Assembly (NCBI RefSeq): GCF_036322625.1
Contig: NZ_AP027266.1
Span: forward strand, 3,413,001 to 3,477,000
Source of the DNA: Roseicyclus marinus
Lineage (GTDB): Bacteria; Pseudomonadota; Alphaproteobacteria; Rhodobacterales; Rhodobacteraceae
DNA length: 64,000 nt
Reading direction: 5' to 3'
Shown: positions 32,861 through 41,879 of the stretch, one piece after another
How positions within the stretch are numbered: the first letter of the stretch is position 1
Layout: each line of letters starts with the position of its first letter
The notes under the pieces: model-generated
The model's database searches: none
Told to the model about the DNA's origin: nothing
What the model saw: the letters and a program-made list of their open reading frames with translations, nothing else
Translations under genes and position numbers: made by a program

Positions 32861-33552
32861 TGGTCGCAACGCCGACATACGGCGCCACGCGCGACCGGGT
32901 CGAAGAATACTTCGACCGCACCGCCACGAAAACGTGGGAGCGGTTGACCTCTGATGCGCCCGTGTCCGGCATCCGCCAGACCGTGCGTGAAGGGCGGGAC
33001 AGGATGAGGGCGATCATGCTGTCCTGCCTGCCTTCCGATCTGACCGGCAAGCGTGTGCTCGATGCCGGATGCGGCACCGGTGCCATGACCGAGGAATTGG
33101 CCCGCCGCGGGGCCGAGGTCGTGGCCATCGACATCTCTCCCGCGCTGGTCGAGATCGCGGCCAAGCGCCTGCCCGAGGGGTTGGCCCCGCAGGTCACCTT
33201 TACCTCCGGCGACATGTTGTCGACCGAACTGGGGTCCTTCGACCACGTGATGGCGATGGATTCGATGATCTATTACGAGGCCCCCGATCTGGGCCGCGCG
33301 CTGGCGCATCTGTGCCCGCGCGTGTCGGACAGCATCGTCTTCACCGTGGCCCCGCGCACGGCCTTCCTCATGGCCTTCTGGGGCCTGGGCAAGCTCTTCC
33401 CCCGCTCGGACCGCTCGCCCACGATGATCCCGCACAACCCCCGCCGCCTGTCGCATGAAGCGACCCGTAACGGCGCAACAGGATCGATTTCCGAGATCGA
33501 GCGCGTCAGCCGCGGCTTCTACATCTCGACATGTCTGGAGTATCGGACATGA
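32860..33552 (+). CDS. bchM: BchM, Mg-protoporphyrin IX O-methyltransferase
   Basis: BchM methylates Mg-protoporphyrin IX at the 13-propionate, making the AcsF substrate. The 230-residue SAM-dependent enzyme has the motif VLDAGCGTGAMTEELA near residue 65, then VVAIDISPALVE and DHVMAMDSMIYY. ATG 32860 is used rather than the in-frame TTG 3 bp upstream, because it forms the usual overlap with the bchL stop. lhaA overlaps its stop as ATGA. Confidence 0.97.
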
Positions 33553-34982
33553 GCCTGCTCAAGCGCATCTCGATCCGCTACATGCCGTTCGCCGATGCCG
33601 CGTCCGACGACTTCCCGTTGTCGCAGCTCCTGCGCCTGTCGCTGTTCCAGGTCTCCGTCGGCATGGCCGCCGTCCTGCTGCTCGGCACGCTCAACCGCGT
33701 GATGATCGTCGAGCTTCAGGTGCCCGCCTTCCTCGTCGCCTCCATGGTCGCGCTGCCCGTGCTGATCGCGCCCTTCCGCGCGCTTCTGGGGTTCAAGTCC
33801 GACACCTACAAATCGGCCATCGGCTGGAAACGCATTCCCTATCTTTGGTTCGGCACGCTCTGGCAATTCGGCGGCCTCGCCATCATGCCCGCCGCCCTTC
33901 TGGTGTTGGGCGGCGATGTCACGCAGGTGCGCTACGACATCCCCTTCGCCGGTGAGGCGCTCGCCGGCATCGCCTTCCTGATGACGGGTCTGGGGATGCA
34001 CATGACCCAGACGGCGGGTCTGGCCCTTGCCGCCGACCGCGCGACCGATGAAACGCGCCCCCGCGTCGTGGCGCTCCTTTACGTGATGCTGCTGGTGGGC
34101 ATGGCCGTATCCTCGATCGTGATCGGCTGGTTCCTGCAGGAATTCACGCCCATCGAATTGATCCAGGTCGTGCAGGCCACCGCCGTCGTTACCGTCGTCC
34201 TCAACGTCATCGCGCTCTGGAAACAGGAACGCGTGCAGCCCATGACCCGCGCCCAGCGCGCGGCAGCCGATGACCCCAGCTTCGCCGATGCCTGGGCCGA
34301 TTACGCCGCGGGCGGAACCGCCGGGCGGCTTCTGGCGGTCGTGTTCCTCGGGACCATCGCCTTCAACATGCAAGACGTGCTGCTCGAACCCTATGGCGGC
34401 GAGATCCTGGGCCTGTCGGTGTCTTCCACCACGCTTCTGACCGCGACATGGGCCACCGGTGCGCTGGTCGGTTTCGCGCTGGCCGCGAAATGGCTCTCCT
34501 CCGGGATCAACCCCTACCGCATGGGCGCGCGCGGCATCCTTGCCGGTCTTGCCGCCTTTTCCGCCGTGATCTTCGCCAATCCCTGGGGCTCTGCGCCGCT
34601 GTTCTTTGCCGGGGCCGCGCTGATCGGGTTCGGTGGCGGGCTCTTCTCTGTCGCCACGCTGACGGCGGCCATGACCATGCCTGCGGGCAAGGCGGGCCGA
34701 GGCCTCGCGCTGGGCGCATGGGGCGCCGCGCAGGCCACGGCGGCGGGCCTGTCCACCGCCATCGGCGGCGGCATCCGCGACCTTGTGAATACCGCCGCGA
34801 CCCAGGGGCATCTGGGCGCTGCCCTCGACAATCCGGCGACCGGCTACTCGGTCGTCTACCACGTCGAGATCCTGTTCCTTTTCATCACGCTGGTGGCTCT
34901 CGGGCCGCTGGTGCGCACCGCAACGACCGACATGAGGGAAGGGGGGGCCGGCAAGATCGGGCTCGCCGACCTGCCCACCTGA
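33549..34982 (+). CDS. lhaA: LhaA, LH1 assembly protein (PucC family)
   Basis: LhaA is an MFS-type protein needed for LH1 assembly. The ~477-residue product has about 12 membrane helices, with the family signature LGTLNRVMIVELQVPAFLVA, the PFRALLGFKSDTYKSAIGWKR loop and NMQDVLLEPYGGEILG. The ATG overlaps the bchM TGA. It precedes puhA by 28 bp, the standard bchM-lhaA-puhA order. It is the second PucC-family protein in the window besides the one at 20069. Confidence 0.95.
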   Translation: MSLLKRISIRYMPFADAASDDFPLSQLLRLSLFQVSVGMAAVLLLGTLNRVMIVELQVPAFLVASMVALPVLIAPFRALLGFKSDTYKSAIGWKRIPYLWFGTLWQFGGLAIMPAALLVLGGDVTQVRYDIPFAGEALAGIAFLMTGLGMHMTQTAGLALAADRATDETRPRVVALLYVMLLVGMAVSSIVIGWFLQEFTPIELIQVVQATAVVTVVLNVIALWKQERVQPMTRAQRAAADDPSFADAWADYAAGGTAGRLLAVVFLGTIAFNMQDVLLEPYGGEILGLSVSSTTLLTATWATGALVGFALAAKWLSSGINPYRMGARGILAGLAAFSAVIFANPWGSAPLFFAGAALIGFGGGLFSVATLTAAMTMPAGKAGRGLALGAWGAAQATAAGLSTAIGGGIRDLVNTAATQGHLGAALDNPATGYSVVYHVEILFLFITLVALGPLVRTATTDMREGGAGKIGLADLPT

Positions 34983-35010
34983 AACCGCCGAGACCAAGAG
35001 GATACATCCA

Positions 35011-35796
35011 ATGGAAAACGCATTCTTCGGCAACTTCGATCTCGCCAGCCTCTCGATCTGGCTGTTCTGGATCTTCTTCGCCCTGCTGATCTACTACCTG
35101 CAGACCGAGAACATGCGCGAAGGCTACCCGCTCGAGAACGAGGACGGGACCGCCGCGCCCAACCAGGGCCCCTTCCCGGTTCCCGATCCCAAGACCTTCA
35201 AACTGATGCATGGTAGGGGCGAGGTCACCGTGCCCTCGCCCGAGAACGAGGCCGCGCATCGCCGCGCCGACCTGCCGCTGACCAAGGCCGCGCATAACGC
35301 CAGCAACGGCTATCCCTACGAGCCCGTGGGCGATGCGATGCTGGCCGGTGTCGGATCGGGGGCCTGGACCCCGCGCCGCGACGTGCCCGAGCTTGACGGC
35401 CACGGCCATGCCAAGATCGTGCCGATGGGCCAGACCGACAGCTTCCGCGTCTCGGCCGGCAGCGATCCGCGCGGCATGCCTGTTGTCGCGGGCGACGGTG
35501 CCGTGGTCGGCACGATCAGCGACATGTGGGTCGACGCGCCCGAACAGCTGGTCCGCTACCTCGAGATCGAACTCGATGCGGATCATGGTGGCGGCACGCG
35601 CCTTGTGCCTATCCATTTCTGCCGGATCTGGGGCGGCAAGGTGAAGATCAACGCGATCTACGGAAAGCATTTCGCCGCTGTTCCCCTCACCAAGTCGTCC
35701 ACCCAGATCACCCTGCTCGAGGAAGAGAAGATCTCCGCCTACTACGGAGCAGGCATCCTCTACGCGTCGCAAGACCGGATCGATCCGCTCCTGTGA
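35011..35796 (+). CDS. puhA: PuhA, photosynthetic reaction centre H subunit
   Basis: PuhA caps the RC on the cytoplasmic side and gates proton transfer to QB. The 261-residue protein has a single N-terminal transmembrane helix (SLSIWLFWIFFALLIYYLQTE) followed by REGYPLE and a PRC-barrel domain (VVAGDGAVVGTISDMWVDAPEQ), ending with EEEKISAYYGAGILYA. It lies 28 bp after lhaA and 72 bp before puhB. Confidence 0.98.
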   Translation: MENAFFGNFDLASLSIWLFWIFFALLIYYLQTENMREGYPLENEDGTAAPNQGPFPVPDPKTFKLMHGRGEVTVPSPENEAAHRRADLPLTKAAHNASNGYPYEPVGDAMLAGVGSGAWTPRRDVPELDGHGHAKIVPMGQTDSFRVSAGSDPRGMPVVAGDGAVVGTISDMWVDAPEQLVRYLEIELDADHGGGTRLVPIHFCRIWGGKVKINAIYGKHFAAVPLTKSSTQITLLEEEKISAYYGAGILYASQDRIDPLL

Positions 35797-35868
35797 CCCC
35801 AAGACCCGGCGCGCGGCCAGACCCCGTGCGCCGGTCCTACCGACCGACCGAGGAAGGAGAAACGACCG

Positions 35869-36513
35869 ATGCCGCATGATCACGACGATTTCGCCGTCGA
35901 ACCCGTCCGGGGTCTCCCCGAGGCGCTGCCCGAAGGCGAACACATCCTCTGGCAGGGTCAACCTGCCTGGTGGCCGCTTCTGACCGAAAGCCTCAGCTTC
36001 TGGTGGGTTGCGGGCTATTTCACCTTCCTCTTCGCCTGGCGCACCGTTGCCGGTGCCGCCACCGAAACCTGGGCCGATGCCGCGACCGCTGCATCGTTCT
36101 TTCTGGTTCTCGGGCTGATCGTCTGCGCGCTTTTGCTGGTCGTCGCCGTGATGCAGGCCAAGGCGACGGTCTACACCATCACCAACCGTCGCGTCGCCAT
36201 GCGCATCGGGGCGGCGCTGACGATGACCCTTAACCTTCCTTTCCGAAAGATTGCCAATGCGTCGCTCGGGCTGCGCAAGGATGGGCATGGCTCCATCGCG
36301 CTGGAGCTGATGGAAGATGACGGCGCGCGGCTCTCCTACATCATGACATGGCCGCATGTCCGCCCGTGGAAGATGAAGCACACGCAACCCGCGCTGCGCT
36401 GCATCCCCGACGCGCGCAAGGTCGCAGCCATCCTGTCCGAAGCGGCCGAAACCGCCGTTTCCGAGCCTGTCATCGAACGCGTTCCGGCCGCCCGGCCGGT
36501 CGCTGCGGAGTAA
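35869..36513 (+). CDS. puhB: PuhB, RC assembly protein
   Basis: PuhB is a membrane protein that helps RC dimerisation and assembly. The 214-residue product has about three hydrophobic segments. It starts with the EGEHILWQGQPAWWPLL block and then has a PH-like domain (ATVYTITNRRVAMRIGAALTMTLNLPF). GAAGGAGAAACG precedes the ATG. puhC follows after 5 bp. Confidence 0.93.
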   Translation: MPHDHDDFAVEPVRGLPEALPEGEHILWQGQPAWWPLLTESLSFWWVAGYFTFLFAWRTVAGAATETWADAATAASFFLVLGLIVCALLLVVAVMQAKATVYTITNRRVAMRIGAALTMTLNLPFRKIANASLGLRKDGHGSIALELMEDDGARLSYIMTWPHVRPWKMKHTQPALRCIPDARKVAAILSEAAETAVSEPVIERVPAARPVAAE

Positions 36514-36518
36514 GCGCC

Positions 36519-37010
36519 ATGCCCACATTCACCCGCAGCTACACCAAGGCCGAACAGAAGCTTGTCGAACGTGACAAGGAAATGGTCCCCACGATCCTCG
36601 TGCGGGCCATGTTCGCGCTGTGCATCTCGGTCCTGATCATCGTGGCCTATGCCCGTCTCACCGACCGCCCGCTCGAGGCGATGCCGCCCAGCGAGGCCGA
36701 GGTGCCCGTGGTGCAGGAACGGATCATCCGCATTTTCGGCCAGATGGACGGGTCCGCCCGCGTTCTGGATGTCGACGGGTCCCTGATCGCCGATCTGGGC
36801 CCCACCGAAGGCGGCTTTGTCGCCGGGATCTACCGCGTGCTGGAACGCGAACGGGGGGCCGTCGGCCTGTCCCCGTCCGAGCCCATCCGGTTGGTGCGTT
36901 TTTCAGACGGACGCATCGGGCTTCGGGATGACCTGACCGACTTCCGGGCAGAATTGTTCGGGTTCGGGGCAAGCAACGAGGCGGTCTTTGCCCGCCTGCT
37001 GGAGGAATGA
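36519..37010 (+). CDS. puhC: PuhC, RC-LH1 assembly protein
   Basis: PuhC supports RC-LH1 biogenesis in Rhodobacter. The 163-residue protein has an N-terminal cytoplasmic part, one transmembrane helix (AMFALCISVLIIVAYARL, residues ~30-47) and a periplasmic domain containing the conserved ERGAVGL-S-P-EPIRL pattern. ATG 36519 is 5 bp after puhB. The next small gene begins 3 bp downstream. Confidence 0.92.
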   Translation: MPTFTRSYTKAEQKLVERDKEMVPTILVRAMFALCISVLIIVAYARLTDRPLEAMPPSEAEVPVVQERIIRIFGQMDGSARVLDVDGSLIADLGPTEGGFVAGIYRVLERERGAVGLSPSEPIRLVRFSDGRIGLRDDLTDFRAELFGFGASNEAVFARLLEE

Positions 37011-37013
37011 CCC

Positions 37014-37310
37014 ATGGGATGGCTCACGAAAGACTTTGAAACCGCGCCCTGCGAAGTGGAGGTCAGCCACTGCTTCGACAGCCTGCATGCGCATGTGAAA
37101 TTCCTGAACGGGGCGGTGATCAACCCCGGTGACGAGGTTCAGGTTCAGGGCCCGCCCGTCATGGCGCCCTATGGCGAGGTCGTGCGCGAACAGCGCATCG
37201 CCCGCATCGCCCGCGCCAGCAAGCTCGAACAGCTCTGGACGCGCATGACCGGCGATTTCGAGTTCATGGAACTCTGTGAATTTTCCTTCAGCGAGGAGGT
37301 CACGCTATGA
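37014..37310 (+). CDS. Conserved small protein between puhC and acsF
   Basis: This is a 98-residue soluble protein without known function. It starts MGWLTKDFETAPCEVEVSHCF and has three cysteines (C13, C20 and one near residue 88 in LCEFSF). A central predicted beta-rich part (AVINPGDEVQVQGPPV) is followed by a basic helix (REQRIARIARASKLEQLW). The ATG is 3 bp after puhC and the stop overlaps acsF by ATGA. The same position is often occupied by a small hypothetical gene in Roseobacter-type clusters, so a role connected with AcsF or PuhC is possible. Confidence 0.85.
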   Translation: MGWLTKDFETAPCEVEVSHCFDSLHAHVKFLNGAVINPGDEVQVQGPPVMAPYGEVVREQRIARIARASKLEQLWTRMTGDFEFMELCEFSFSEEVTL

Positions 37311-38419
37311 AAGACCTGACCCATTCCGCCGACGCCGCCACCGTCGAAGAGGCGCTGGCCGCCGACAACCATCAGGGCGTGGTCGACAGCGAGGGTGCGA
37401 CCGCCCTTGCCATGCAGAACACGCTCTTGACCCCGCGCTTCTACACGACCGATTTCGACGAGATGGACGCCATCGATGTCTCGGGCGTGCGCGAAGACTG
37501 GGACAAGCTGATCGACCAGATGAAAAGCGACCCCAACAAGGGCCATTTCAAAAAGAACGAAGACTGGGATCATATCGATTGGGACGGCATGGAGCCCAAG
37601 CTCAAGGCCGAATTCATCGATTTCCTCGTCTCCTCCTGCACCGCCGAGTTTTCGGGCTGCGTTCTCTACAAGGAGATGAAGCGGCGCGGCAACAACGAGG
37701 ATATCGTGACGCTGTTCCAGCTCATGGCGCGCGACGAGGCGCGGCATGCGGGCTTCATCAACGATGCCCTGCGCGAGGCGGGGATCGCCGTGAACCTCGG
37801 CTTTCTGACTCAAAAGAAGAAATACACCTATTTCCGGCCCAAGTTCATCTACTACGCCACCTACCTGTCGGAAAAGATCGGCTACGCCCGCTACATCACC
37901 ATCTACCGCCACCTCGAGGCGAACCCCGAGCATCGGTTCCACCCGATCTTCAAGTGGTTCAAGGAATGGTGCAACGACGAGTTCAGCCACGGCGAAGCCT
38001 TCGCGCTTCTGATGAAGACCGATCCGAAACTGACCTCCGGCGTCAACGTGCTGTGGATCAAGTTCTTCCTGACCGCCGTCTATGCCACGATGTATGTCCG
38101 CGACCACCAGCGGCCCGCCTTCCACAAGGCGCTGGGCGTCGACCCCGATTGGTATGCGCACGAGGTCTTCACCAAGACCTCGACGATCTCGAAACAGGTC
38201 TTTCCGATCACGCTCGATATCGACCATCCGCGCTGGCAAAAGGGGCTCGAGGCGCTGCAGCGCGCCAATGTCGATCTGGCTGACGCGAAAAAGACCGGGA
38301 ATGTCTTCAAGCGGGTGTCGGCCTCGACGCGGGCGGCGATCGCCTTTGTCGGGCTCTTCACCATCCCGGCGGTCAAGCATCAGGTTCCTGTCTCCACCCG
38401 GCTGGAGCCCGCCTATTGA
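37307..38419 (+). CDS. acsF: AcsF, aerobic Mg-protoporphyrin IX monomethyl ester cyclase
   Basis: AcsF forms the isocyclic ring E using oxygen and a diiron centre. The 370-residue protein shows the two ExxH motifs, EARH at 144-147 and EFSH at 225-228, with upstream Glu114, all spaced as in the family. The anaerobic cyclase BchE is not in this window, so at least the cluster-encoded pathway needs oxygen. The ATG overlaps the preceding small gene, and the TGA overlaps puhE by TGATG. Confidence 0.97.
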   Translation: MKDLTHSADAATVEEALAADNHQGVVDSEGATALAMQNTLLTPRFYTTDFDEMDAIDVSGVREDWDKLIDQMKSDPNKGHFKKNEDWDHIDWDGMEPKLKAEFIDFLVSSCTAEFSGCVLYKEMKRRGNNEDIVTLFQLMARDEARHAGFINDALREAGIAVNLGFLTQKKKYTYFRPKFIYYATYLSEKIGYARYITIYRHLEANPEHRFHPIFKWFKEWCNDEFSHGEAFALLMKTDPKLTSGVNVLWIKFFLTAVYATMYVRDHQRPAFHKALGVDPDWYAHEVFTKTSTISKQVFPITLDIDHPRWQKGLEALQRANVDLADAKKTGNVFKRVSASTRAAIAFVGLFTIPAVKHQVPVSTRLEPAY

Positions 38420-39234
38420 TGCTCACCTCGCCCTGGATCGCCGCCCTTGTGGCCCTGTTTCTCTGGTGGTTCTCCACCGGGGCGATCCTGATGACCGTGC
38501 GCCGTGTCGATCACGAAGGCGCCAAGGCGCGGCTTTGGGCCGTGCTTTGGAACCTGCCCTTCCTGATCCTTGGGGGCTTCGGCTTTCTCGACACGCTCGG
38601 CAACGGGTCGATCATGGGTGTCTATGTCGCCTTCCTGTCGGCGCTGGCGCTCTGGGGCTGGATCGAACTGGCGTTCCTGACCGGTGTGATCACCGGCCCG
38701 GTGCGCCAACCCCTGCGCGCGGGCGTGCCCGAATGGGAACGTTTCATCCGCGCCTGGGGCACCATCGCCTATCACGAGATGCTCCTGGCCTTCACGCTTC
38801 TGGCGATGATCGTGGCCAGCTACGGCGCGGAAAACAGCTTTGGCATTTGGACCTTTGCCCTGCTCTTTGCCGCCCGCATCTCGGCCAAGCTCAACCTTTA
38901 CCTCGGGGTCCGCAAGATCAACGTGGAATTCATCCCCGAACACCTGAACCACCTGCCCAGCCATTTCCGAATCGCGCGGATGAACTGGCTCTTTCCGCTT
39001 TCCATCACGGGCCTCAGCTTTGCGGTCGCCTGTTTCCTTGAACGCGTCTGGTTCGCCGAGGCTCAGGCCGATGTCATCGGTTTCGCCCTTCTCGGCGCGC
39101 TGGCCGCGCTCGCCCTGCTGGAACACTGGTTCATGGTGCTCCCGCTTCCCGATCAGAAACTTTGGCGCTGGATGCTCCCCGAGCCGCCCGCGCCCAATAC
39201 CCAAGCCATGAAGACAAGCGAGGATGTACGATGA
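38419..39234 (+). CDS. puhE: PuhE, membrane protein of the puh-acsF region
   Basis: PuhE is a polytopic membrane protein connected with RC or bacteriochlorophyll formation. The 271-residue protein has about seven hydrophobic helices. Characteristic blocks are [14 protein letters not shown] near the N-terminus and [23 protein letters not shown] in the centre. ATG 38419 overlaps the acsF stop by one base; an in-frame TTG lies 3 bp upstream. Its stop overlaps hemA (ATGA). Confidence 0.93.
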   Translation: MLTSPWIAALVALFLWWFSTGAILMTVRRVDHEGAKARLWAVLWNLPFLILGGFGFLDTLGNGSIMGVYVAFLSALALWGWIELAFLTGVITGPVRQPLRAGVPEWERFIRAWGTIAYHEMLLAFTLLAMIVASYGAENSFGIWTFALLFAARISAKLNLYLGVRKINVEFIPEHLNHLPSHFRIARMNWLFPLSITGLSFAVACFLERVWFAEAQADVIGFALLGALAALALLEHWFMVLPLPDQKLWRWMLPEPPAPNTQAMKTSEDVR

Positions 39235-40442
39235 ACTTCGACAAGCTGTTCCAAGCCCAGCTCGATCAACTCAAGCAGGAGGGGAACTACCGCATCTTCG
39301 CCGAACTGCAACGCCAGTGCGGGAATTTCCCCCGCGTGAAAAACCATTCCCACGGCCAGGACGAAGTCACCGTCTGGTGCTCGAATGATTACCTCGGCAT
39401 GGGCCATCACCCCAAGGTGATCGAGGCGATGATCGAGACGGTCGAGGAATGCGGCACCGGTGCGGGCGGCACCCGCAACATCTCGGGCAACGCCTGGCAC
39501 CACCGCCAGCTCGAAGCGGAACTGGCCGATCTTCATGGCAAGGAAGCGGCGCTTCTGTTCACCTCCGGCTATGTCTCCAACTGGGCCGCGCTGTCGACGC
39601 TTGGGTCGCGCCTGCCCAATGCGGTGATCTTGTCCGACGAACTCAACCACGCCTCCATGATCGAGGGCATCCGCCACGCGCGCTGCCAAAAGGTCATCTG
39701 GAAACACAACGACCCCGAGGATCTGGACCGCAAGCTTGCGGCGCTGCCCGCCAACGCGACCAAGATCGTGGCCTTCGAATCCGTCTATTCCATGGATGGC
39801 GACATCGCGCCGATCCGCGAAATCGTCGAAGTGGCCGAGAAACACGGCGCCATGACCTATATCGACGAGGTTCATGCCGTGGGCATGTATGGCCCGCGCG
39901 GCGGCGGTGTTGCCGAACGTGAAGGGCTGATGGACCGCATCACCCTGATCGAGGGGACGCTGGGCAAGGCCTATGGCGTCGTCGGCGGCTACATCACCGG
40001 CAGCCATGCCCTTGTCGATTTCATCCGCAGCTTCGCCAGCGGTTTCATCTTCACCACCGCCCTGCCGCCCGCCGTGGCCGCGGCCGCCACCGCCTCGATC
40101 CGGCATCTCAAGGAAAGCTCCTATGAGCGTGACCTGCAAAAGCGGCAGGTTGCCCGCCTGCGCGCCCGGCTCGACGCCGAGGGCATCCCGCATGAGCGCA
40201 ACCCCTCCCACATCATTCCCGTGATGGTGAAGGACCCGGTGAAATGCCGGATGCTTGCGGACATCCTGATGGACCAGTTCGGCATCTACGTGCAGCCGAT
40301 CAATTATCCCACCGTCCCCAAGGGAACCGAACGCCTGCGCTTCACGCCCGGCCCGCTCCATACCGACGAGGACATCGAATACCTCGTGATGGCGCTCAAG
40401 ACCCTTTGGAAACAATGCGCAATCGCGCATGCCGTGGCATAA
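39231..40442 (+). CDS. hemA: HemA, 5-aminolevulinate synthase
   Basis: HemA condenses glycine and succinyl-CoA to ALA with pyridoxal phosphate. The 403-residue protein begins [21 protein letters not shown]. The glycine-rich [15 protein letters not shown] block is present, and the PLP lysine lies in [16 protein letters not shown] near residue 248. ATG 39231 is chosen by homology and by the overlap with the puhE stop. Having an ALA synthase in the PGC ties tetrapyrrole supply to phototrophy; other copies outside the window are possible. Confidence 0.97.
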   Translation: MNFDKLFQAQLDQLKQEGNYRIFAELQRQCGNFPRVKNHSHGQDEVTVWCSNDYLGMGHHPKVIEAMIETVEECGTGAGGTRNISGNAWHHRQLEAELADLHGKEAALLFTSGYVSNWAALSTLGSRLPNAVILSDELNHASMIEGIRHARCQKVIWKHNDPEDLDRKLAALPANATKIVAFESVYSMDGDIAPIREIVEVAEKHGAMTYIDEVHAVGMYGPRGGGVAEREGLMDRITLIEGTLGKAYGVVGGYITGSHALVDFIRSFASGFIFTTALPPAVAAAATASIRHLKESSYERDLQKRQVARLRARLDAEGIPHERNPSHIIPVMVKDPVKCRMLADILMDQFGIYVQPINYPTVPKGTERLRFTPGPLHTDEDIEYLVMALKTLWKQCAIAHAVA

Positions 40443-40463
40443 ATCCGTCAAAAAGCACTGGAC

Positions 40464-40496
40464 CCCGGCGGAAATGACATAGTTATGTGCGCCGGG
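40464..40496. other. Two-step hairpin between hemA and cycA
   Basis: CCCGGCG pairs with CGCCGGG, and inside them ACATA pairs with TATGT around a 2-nt turn. It lies 21 bp after hemA and 23 bp before cycA. There is no T-tract, so it may stabilise the hemA 3' end or separate cycA expression. Confidence 0.55.
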
Positions 40497-40519
40497 ACCA
40501 ATCTGAAGGGAGATACCCC

Positions 40520-40957
40520 ATGAGTCGCAAATTCGTGCTCGCTGCGGCGGCAACGCTCCTCTCCGCGCCGATGGCATTCGCGCAGGACGCAACCGGCGAC
40601 GCTGCAGCCGGCGAAGCCGCTTTCCGCCAGTGCGTGGCCTGCCACGTCGTCCAGAACGACGCAGGCGAAACGCTGGCTGGCCGCAACGCCCGCACCGGCC
40701 CGAACCTTTATGGCATCGCAGGCGAAGCCTGGGCCACCGGCGATGATTTCCGCTGGTCGCCGGGCATGCAGGCTCTGAACGCAGCCGGCGTGATCATCGA
40801 CGAGGAAAGCTTCGTCGCCTATGTGCAGGATCCCACCGGCTACATCCGCGAAGCCACCGGCGACAACGGCGCGCGGGGTGCGATGGCCTTCCGCGTCCGC
40901 TCCGAGGAAGACGCCCGCAACCTCTACGCCTATCTCGTGTCGCTCGCGGCAGAGTGA
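40520..40957 (+). CDS. cycA: CycA, cytochrome c2
   Basis: This is the periplasmic electron carrier between the cytochrome bc1 complex and the RC. The 145-residue precursor has a signal peptide (MSRKFVLAAAATLLSAPMAFA), the heme motif CVACH (residues 38-42) and a distal methionine candidate in GAMAFRV. ATG 40520 follows AGGGAGAT. It is the last gene of the bchF operon and is followed by an intrinsic terminator. Confidence 0.95.
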   Translation: MSRKFVLAAAATLLSAPMAFAQDATGDAAAGEAAFRQCVACHVVQNDAGETLAGRNARTGPNLYGIAGEAWATGDDFRWSPGMQALNAAGVIIDEESFVAYVQDPTGYIREATGDNGARGAMAFRVRSEEDARNLYAYLVSLAAE

Positions 40958-40988
40958 GCGAACCCAAACTGACGGCATGACATCGGAC

Positions 40989-41020
40989 AAGGGCACCCTC
41001 GCGGTGCCCTTTCCTTTTTT
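40989..41020. terminator. Terminator between cycA and bchO
   Basis: AAGGGCACC pairs with GGTGCCCTT around a 5-nt loop and is followed by TCCTTTTTT. It terminates the plus-strand bchF-cycA operon. The genes on both sides converge here (bchO stop at 41025). Confidence 0.9.
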
Positions 41021-41024
41021 CAGA

Positions 41025-41879
41025 TTACCTGTCCGTGAACCGCCGGATTTCGGCAGCGACGCGGTCCGGCACTTCCTCCTGCGCCAGATGCCCGACACCG
41101 GGCAATGTGATCAGTTCCGCCGCCGGCATGACCGATGCGGCGCGCCGTGCGACGGACAGATCCACCGCGCCATCCTTTTCGCCATGCAGAAACAGGCTCG
41201 GTACCGCGATATCGGGCAGGGCGCGGTTCAGATCGTCCAACGACCATTGCGCCATCATGGCCAGCGTCCCGTCGACATGCGCGCGGCGCTGGATCAGATG
41301 CGCGTAACGCGCCAATCCCGCATCATCGAGCGTGCTGCCCGCGCTCGACAGGATCGATCGCACCTGCTGCACCGACCGCCCTCCCTGGCTGATCAACAGC
41401 CCGGTGAACGGGTTCAGCGCCAGAACCTTGGCCATGACCGGAAACAGCACGCCCGCCGCGCCCCGGAAATTCTCGAGCGCGCCATTCACGACGACCAGCT
41501 GGCGGGGTTGCAACAGACCCTGCCGTGCCAGTTCGAGACTGATCGCACCCCCGGCGGAATGTCCGATGACCAGATCGGGCGACCATCCCTCCTGAACGCA
41601 AAGCGCTGCGATATCGCTGGCCACATCGCCCAACCGCGCACGCCCACGCGGGCTGCGGGTCCAGCCATGGCCGGGCAGGTCCAGCGCGATCACCCGATGC
41701 CGATCGGCCAGATGGGGCATCAGCGCCGCCCAGGAATGCGAGGATGCCCCCGCGCCGTGCAACAGCAGCACATCGGGCCCCTCGCCCGTCACCTGCACAT
41801 GCCAGCGATGCGGCTTGGCGGCGACGATCCGGCTGGCCGAACGCCCCGGCCAATCGGGCGGCGGCAGCTCGTCCTTCAT
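41025..41879 (-). CDS. bchO: BchO, alpha/beta hydrolase of the Mg-chelatase operon
   Basis: BchO is an alpha/beta-hydrolase-fold protein always linked to bchID in purple bacteria. Its substrate is unknown and it is named a Mg-chelatase accessory protein. The 284-residue protein has the oxyanion block LLLHGAGASSHSW, the nucleophile elbow VIGHSAGGAISLEL and the late histidine in LPGVGHLAQEE. The ATG overlaps the bchD stop (ATGA). Confidence 0.94.
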   Translation of the reverse strand: MKDELPPPDWPGRSASRIVAAKPHRWHVQVTGEGPDVLLLHGAGASSHSWAALMPHLADRHRVIALDLPGHGWTRSPRGRARLGDVASDIAALCVQEGWSPDLVIGHSAGGAISLELARQGLLQPRQLVVVNGALENFRGAAGVLFPVMAKVLALNPFTGLLISQGGRSVQQVRSILSSAGSTLDDAGLARYAHLIQRRAHVDGTLAMMAQWSLDDLNRALPDIAVPSLFLHGEKDGAVDLSVARRAASVMPAAELITLPGVGHLAQEEVPDRVAAEIRRFTDR

